NCBI GenBank assembly: GCA_031279965.1
Contig: JAITHM010000044.1
Span: forward strand, 1 to 24,708
DNA length: 24,708 nt
Direction of reading: 5' to 3'
Source of the DNA: Spirochaetaceae bacterium
GTDB taxonomy: Bacteria > Spirochaetota > Spirochaetia > Treponematales > Breznakiellaceae
Shown here piece by piece: positions 21,845 to 24,708 of the stretch. A program made the position numbers and the translations under genes. Each line of letters starts with the position of its first letter. The first letter of the stretch is position 1. The notes under the pieces were generated by a model. The model had not been told where the DNA came from. It saw nothing but the letters and a program-made list of their open reading frames with translations, and ran no database searches.

Positions 21845-23046
21845 TCCTTAATTCCTCCGGCAATGAATTGAAACAAAATTCTAAAACTTTCATTTGAAAC
21901 ATCACTATATCTTAATTTTTTTGGGCGATGCAGCAAAAGATTAACGATTAGAAACAGTATCCATTCGGTGTCACGTTCGTTAATCATACATGCACCATTT
22001 TCAGTTTTTATTTGAGAAAATATAGCGTGTATTTGAGCAACCGGGTTCATTTTTTTTACGCGGTGTTTCTTGAACTCTGGTTTTTGCAGACGCAGTTTAT
22101 CAATAGTCCGTAATATATTGGGGTTGGTACGTAAATACTGTGCAATGCCAATTATCGCAAGATATAACTGCTCATGCGCCAAATCGGATAAAAGCGTGCA
22201 TCGTTCCGCATACGCTGCCACACGCTTGATTTCTGTAATGATATATTCTTTTACCATTCCCGCTTTATTGGGAAAATGCGCGTAAAGACTGCTTTTGGAG
22301 AATCCCATCTTTTTTGCAACCATATCCATTGAAACACCGAAGGGGCCTGCTTCAGCAACAGCTTCAGCGACAACACTCAAAAGCTTTTCGTGAACACTAG
22401 TTTCTGCCTCACCAAAAGGACAACCCTCTACCGCATGTTCAAGACGGGTAAAATCCATCATGTCTATCTGGGCTGCGGGAAACGAAATGCCCTGCCGGAT
22501 AAGTGCGTCTATCATTGTAAGATACCTTGCGGGAAGCATAATGTCATCTATCTGCAATTCATCATGCTGCTTATAATAAAAACATATCATAAAAAACGCT
22601 GTCGCGGAAGTAAGCTGAAATGCACGAGGATACTTCTCTGTCTTGCCTGCCTGCGTAAGTACGCTTACATCAATTCCACGCTGTTTAAGTTCTTGCAGCC
22701 ATGTTTTAGAGTCGTCTTCGCAGCTATAAATCCTCGTAAACAAAAAAATAAAATCTTCCCTGTTATTCAAAAAACAACCGGCCATACTCAGCGTCAACAT
22801 GATAATCCGTTCCATCATACTGGAAATATTCATGCACATGTCGTAATCATTCTTTATATAATGAACAAAACGATCAAAATGTGCGGCACGCATTGCCTTA
22901 AACAGCACTTCTTTATTTTTGAAATGCCGGTAAAGGGCTGGTTTTGTCACACCAAGAGCCTCCGCTACCGGTGTTAAGCTTGTGGTCTGGTAAAAATCTT
23001 TGCCCCAGACCCGAAATGCCGCATTCAATATTTCCTCACTTGTCAT
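21841..23046 (-). CDS. Tandem-domain TetR/AcrR-type regulator of the efflux operon
   Basis: A 401-residue protein with two TetR DNA-binding domains in one chain. The first helix-turn-helix is at about residues 22-45 (LTPVAEALGVTKPALYRHFKNK), the second at about 238-262 (VSMDMVAKKMGFSKSSLYAHFPNK). Each is followed by 130-190 residues of helical ligand-binding-like sequence. Ordinary TetR proteins have about 200 residues and dimerise; this one could bind as a pseudo-dimer. ATG 23046 gives the usual TSEEILNAA start but has no Shine-Dalgarno, because a palindrome sits one base upstream. A GAGGAA before an in-frame TTG (codon 7) is an alternative. It heads the operon, so it probably represses itself and the pump genes. 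Confidence 0.92.
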   Translation of the reverse strand: MTSEEILNAAFRVWGKDFYQTTSLTPVAEALGVTKPALYRHFKNKEVLFKAMRAAHFDRFVHYIKNDYDMCMNISSMMERIIMLTLSMAGCFLNNREDFIFLFTRIYSCEDDSKTWLQELKQRGIDVSVLTQAGKTEKYPRAFQLTSATAFFMICFYYKQHDELQIDDIMLPARYLTMIDALIRQGISFPAAQIDMMDFTRLEHAVEGCPFGEAETSVHEKLLSVVAEAVAEAGPFGVSMDMVAKKMGFSKSSLYAHFPNKAGMVKEYIITEIKRVAAYAERCTLLSDLAHEQLYLAIIGIAQYLRTNPNILRTIDKLRLQKPEFKKHRVKKMNPVAQIHAIFSQIKTENGACMINERDTEWILFLIVNLLLHRPKKLRYSDVSNESFRILFQFIAGGIKE

Positions 23047-23047
23047 A

Positions 23048-23065
23048 TTAACGACCGTTCGTTAA
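23048..23065. promoter_or_regulatory. Probable TetR operator
   Basis: An 18-bp near-perfect palindrome (TTAACGACCGTTCGTTAA; 8 of 9 base pairs symmetric) between the tetR -10 box and its start codon. Size and symmetry fit a TetR-family operator. Binding here would block transcription of the whole efflux operon. Confidence 0.7.
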
Positions 23066-23093
23066 CATTAATAAATTTTCAAAAATACGTCAA
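23065..23093 (-). promoter_or_regulatory. Promoter of the tetR-tolC-RND operon
   Basis: On the minus strand: TTGACG (23088-23093), a 17-bp spacer, TAATGT (23065-23070). The start site would fall inside the palindrome, leaving a leader of roughly a dozen bases. Confidence 0.55.
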
Positions 23094-23124
23094 GCGCTAC
23101 ATTTCGCACAAAATCCAGATACCG

Positions 23125-23305
23125 CTGGTTATCGGCTGTTTGCTAAATAACCAGTCAAGATGTAAAAGGTTACATTCAGTTTACGATGCTTGGGCTAAGG
23201 GATTTTATTGTGCATAGCAGGCAAAATAGCGCGTCCTGCCTGGAGTTTCATGCCTGTGTAACCTAAAAAGTGCTTTTCTGTTTATAGAATAATGGCATAG
23301 GCCAT
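23125..23305 (+). other. Structured intergenic region before the exported protein gene
   Basis: Several inverted repeats: CTGGTTAT/ATAACCAG (23125-23132/23147-23154); AGGTTACA/TGTAACCT (23167-23174/23257-23264) enclosing CAGGCA/TGCCTG (23218-23223/23237-23242); and ATGGC/GCCAT (23292-23296/23301-23305). GCAT at 23212-23215 could pair with ATGC at either 23186-23189 or 23250-23253, giving exclusive folds. It may be a leader RNA or a protein-binding region; I recognise no riboswitch class. Confidence 0.4.
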
Positions 23306-23326
23306 AAAATATGAGGAGATTTCTGT

Positions 23327-23707
23327 ATGAAACACAATGTAATGGCGATGGCACTTCTTTTTGGCGTAGTTATGATGACATTTGCCGATACCCCAAGACT
23401 CCCGCGCGGGTCAGAACCGGTAACTGTAAATGGTAATTTAAGCATTGCGCAGGGAAAAATTGCCCTGATTCAGGATGATGTTACCTATTATGTCAAAGGT
23501 ATACACCAGTTCATAGGCTTTATTGATGGTTTAAAGGAAGGAGCATCTGTCGTCTTAGAAGGCAATGCGATTCCAAACCGTTCAAACGAAAAGGCTAAAA
23601 TTCTTTTGGTAACAAAAATGACGCTTAATGGCAAGAATTATGATGTTATGCCGCCCGGCACACGCGGATTTCGCAAAGAAAAGAGAGGCATGATGGGGCA
23701 TTTTTAA
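23327..23707 (+). CDS. Small exported protein, unknown function
   Basis: A 126-residue protein with an N-terminal signal sequence (MKHNVMAMALLFGVVMMTFA, cleavage likely after FADT or nearby). The compact, probably beta-rich domain (VTVNGNLSIAQGKIALIQDDVTYYVKGI ... VVLEGNAIPNRS ... KILLVTKMTLNGKNYDVMPP) resembles small OB-fold-like periplasmic proteins that spirochaetes encode, but no family is firmly recognised. The basic C-terminus (RGFRKEKRGMMGHF) is unusual. AGGAG precedes ATG 23327 by eight bases. The stop codon overlaps the convergent cooC stop. The region upstream is rich in inverted repeats. Confidence 0.75.
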   Translation: MKHNVMAMALLFGVVMMTFADTPRLPRGSEPVTVNGNLSIAQGKIALIQDDVTYYVKGIHQFIGFIDGLKEGASVVLEGNAIPNRSNEKAKILLVTKMTLNGKNYDVMPPGTRGFRKEKRGMMGHF

Positions 23708-24477
23708 ACAAGCTTAAGCTTTTCAATAAGCTGCGAAAGCACTTTTTTTACCGGCGTATTTTCCGGCAGAGTTATGAGCGGTTTGCCCGACGAATCATAT
23801 TCGTAAACTGCGGTATCCTGAGGAAGTACGCCGAGTAAATTCAAATTCTGTGCAGCAATTTCTGCACTTATACCTTCGTTTAAAGCTCCATCGGGCGCCC
23901 GGTTCACAATCAAAAATGTTTCTTTTACATTAAGCTTAAGTTCGCGTATCATCGTTGCAATACGCCCCGCCGCCTGAATCCCCCGCCGTGAACAATCGCT
24001 TACCAGCAGAATAAGATCAACAGGAGGAAGTATACCGCGGCTTATATGTTCAAGCCCCGCCTCATTATCAACAACAAGGTAGTTATAGTTCTTGTAGTAC
24101 TTGAGGATTTCATCACGCAAAATGTCGTTGACATAGCAGTAACAGCCCATGCTCTGTCCGCGCCCCATGACAAGAAGGTCGTAGTTTGACTCTTCAATAA
24201 GCGCATCACCAAATTTATAAATAGCATACTCTTTCTTTGTCATTCCCGCGGGTATAGGGCTGGGGTCAGTTATTTCTGCACGGGCAATATCTTCCCGTAT
24301 ATCGGCAAGAGTCATTTCTATAGGTACACCCAACACCTCGTTAAGGTTCGAATTCGCGTCAGCATCAACAGCAAGAACCGGCCCCTTACCAGACTTCGCC
24401 AAGTAATCTATCAACATTCCACAAATACTGGTTTTTCCAACACCGCCTTTTCCAGCAAAAGCAATTGAATATGTCAT
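23704..24477 (-). CDS. cooC: CooC/AcsF-type nickel-insertion ATPase for CO dehydrogenase
   Basis: A 257-residue MinD/NifH-like ATPase that assists maturation of the Ni-Fe cluster of CO dehydrogenase or the CODH/acetyl-CoA synthase complex. The deviant Walker A GKGGVGKTS is at residues 9-17, and the CooC signature GCYCYVN at 111-117 supplies the CxC metal-binding pair. DADAN follows as in the family, and LVVDNEAGLEHISR is the Walker B region. ATG 24477 follows TAGAAT by six bases and lacks a close Shine-Dalgarno. It lies 42 bp downstream of gyrA. No CODH gene is in the window, yet this gene implies one elsewhere and hence CO or Wood-Ljungdahl chemistry. Confidence 0.92.
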   Translation of the reverse strand: MTYSIAFAGKGGVGKTSICGMLIDYLAKSGKGPVLAVDADANSNLNEVLGVPIEMTLADIREDIARAEITDPSPIPAGMTKKEYAIYKFGDALIEESNYDLLVMGRGQSMGCYCYVNDILRDEILKYYKNYNYLVVDNEAGLEHISRGILPPVDLILLVSDCSRRGIQAAGRIATMIRELKLNVKETFLIVNRAPDGALNEGISAEIAAQNLNLLGVLPQDTAVYEYDSSGKPLITLPENTPVKKVLSQLIEKLKLV

Positions 24478-24519
24478 ATATCTATTCTATGTCCTTCTTA
24501 ACATCTCTGTCTACGCCTA

Positions 24520-24708
24520 TCATGCCTCTGTTTCGCCGCCCTCTTCGCTTTCCACGCCGTCTTCGCGCACAATGCGGTCGACGCCCACCACAAAATCGGG
24601 CTTTTCAATGTTGAGTATCCGCACGCCCATAGCCCCGCGGCCCATCACCCGGATGCTGTCAACTTTGAGCTTAATCGACTTGCCCTGACTCGTAATGCAC
24701 ATAATCTC
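24520..24708 (-). CDS. gyrA: DNA gyrase subunit A, C-terminal end (partial)
   Basis: The last 62 codons of a gene running off the window edge. EIMCITSQGKSIKLKV and the following SIRVMGRGAMGVRILNI form a GyrA C-terminal beta-propeller blade with the characteristic GRxxxGV pattern, followed by a short acidic tail (EDGVESEEGGETEA). GyrA is preferred over ParC because of this blade sequence, but the truncation limits certainty. Confidence 0.85.
   Translation of the reverse strand, partial: EIMCITSQGKSIKLKVDSIRVMGRGAMGVRILNIEKPDFVVGVDRIVREDGVESEEGGETEA

Noticed and set aside
22390..22977. A 195-residue plus-strand frame opposite tetR
   Set aside because: Low-complexity Cys/His/Lys composition, no start signals, and a clear TetR protein on the other strand.

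Overview
The window reads as a densely packed chromosomal segment of a spirochaete, most likely an anaerobic, possibly acetogenic Treponema of the insect-gut type. This is inference. It rests on acetate kinase, ferredoxin-linked 2-oxoacid oxidoreductase subunits, a CooC/AcsF-type CO-dehydrogenase maturation ATPase, an RND operon with a PII-like partner, and a gyrA end. No phage, insertion sequence, CRISPR array or defence island is visible.

Layout. 1-1470 (minus): gamma and beta subunits of a 2-oxoacid:ferredoxin oxidoreductase, without alpha or ferredoxin subunits beside them, with related CACTGCC-type heptamer repeats on both sides. 1625-3845 (plus): acetate kinase and an unassigned membrane protein. 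3846-4310: a structured stretch with a near-consensus promoter feeding a 74-nt hairpin-plus-U-tract transcript, followed by further hairpins. 4143-6503 (plus): ApbE flavin transferase lipoprotein, a CobO-type corrinoid adenosyltransferase and a half-size chromate-type transporter. 6532-9862 (minus): serA, a small membrane protein, an SDR epimerase and a flavodoxin-ferredoxin protein, joined by 4-bp overlaps. tRNA-Asp (GTC) and a radical SAM protein lie upstream. 11480-13158 (plus): Nfu scaffold, NusG_II-domain protein and a Gx/ECF-like membrane protein. tRNA-Leu (TAA) lies on minus, then uvrB and a small protein on plus.

15714-23046 (minus) is a complete efflux operon: a tandem double-domain TetR regulator, TolC, periplasmic adaptor, RND pump and a PII-like protein. 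A near-perfect 18-bp palindrome between the tetR -10 box and its start codon suggests autoregulation. The pump has a 138-residue low-complexity tail whose gene contains a C10 tract, so one-base slippage would replace or remove the acidic end. 23327-23707 is a small exported protein with a structured upstream region. The window ends with cooC and the 3' end of gyrA on minus.

The most interesting points are the candidate small RNA or attenuator near 4018-4091, the homopolymer in the pump tail, the double TetR with its operator, the structured region at 23125-23305, and the Gx fusion protein. The rest is largely ordinary housekeeping and redox metabolism.
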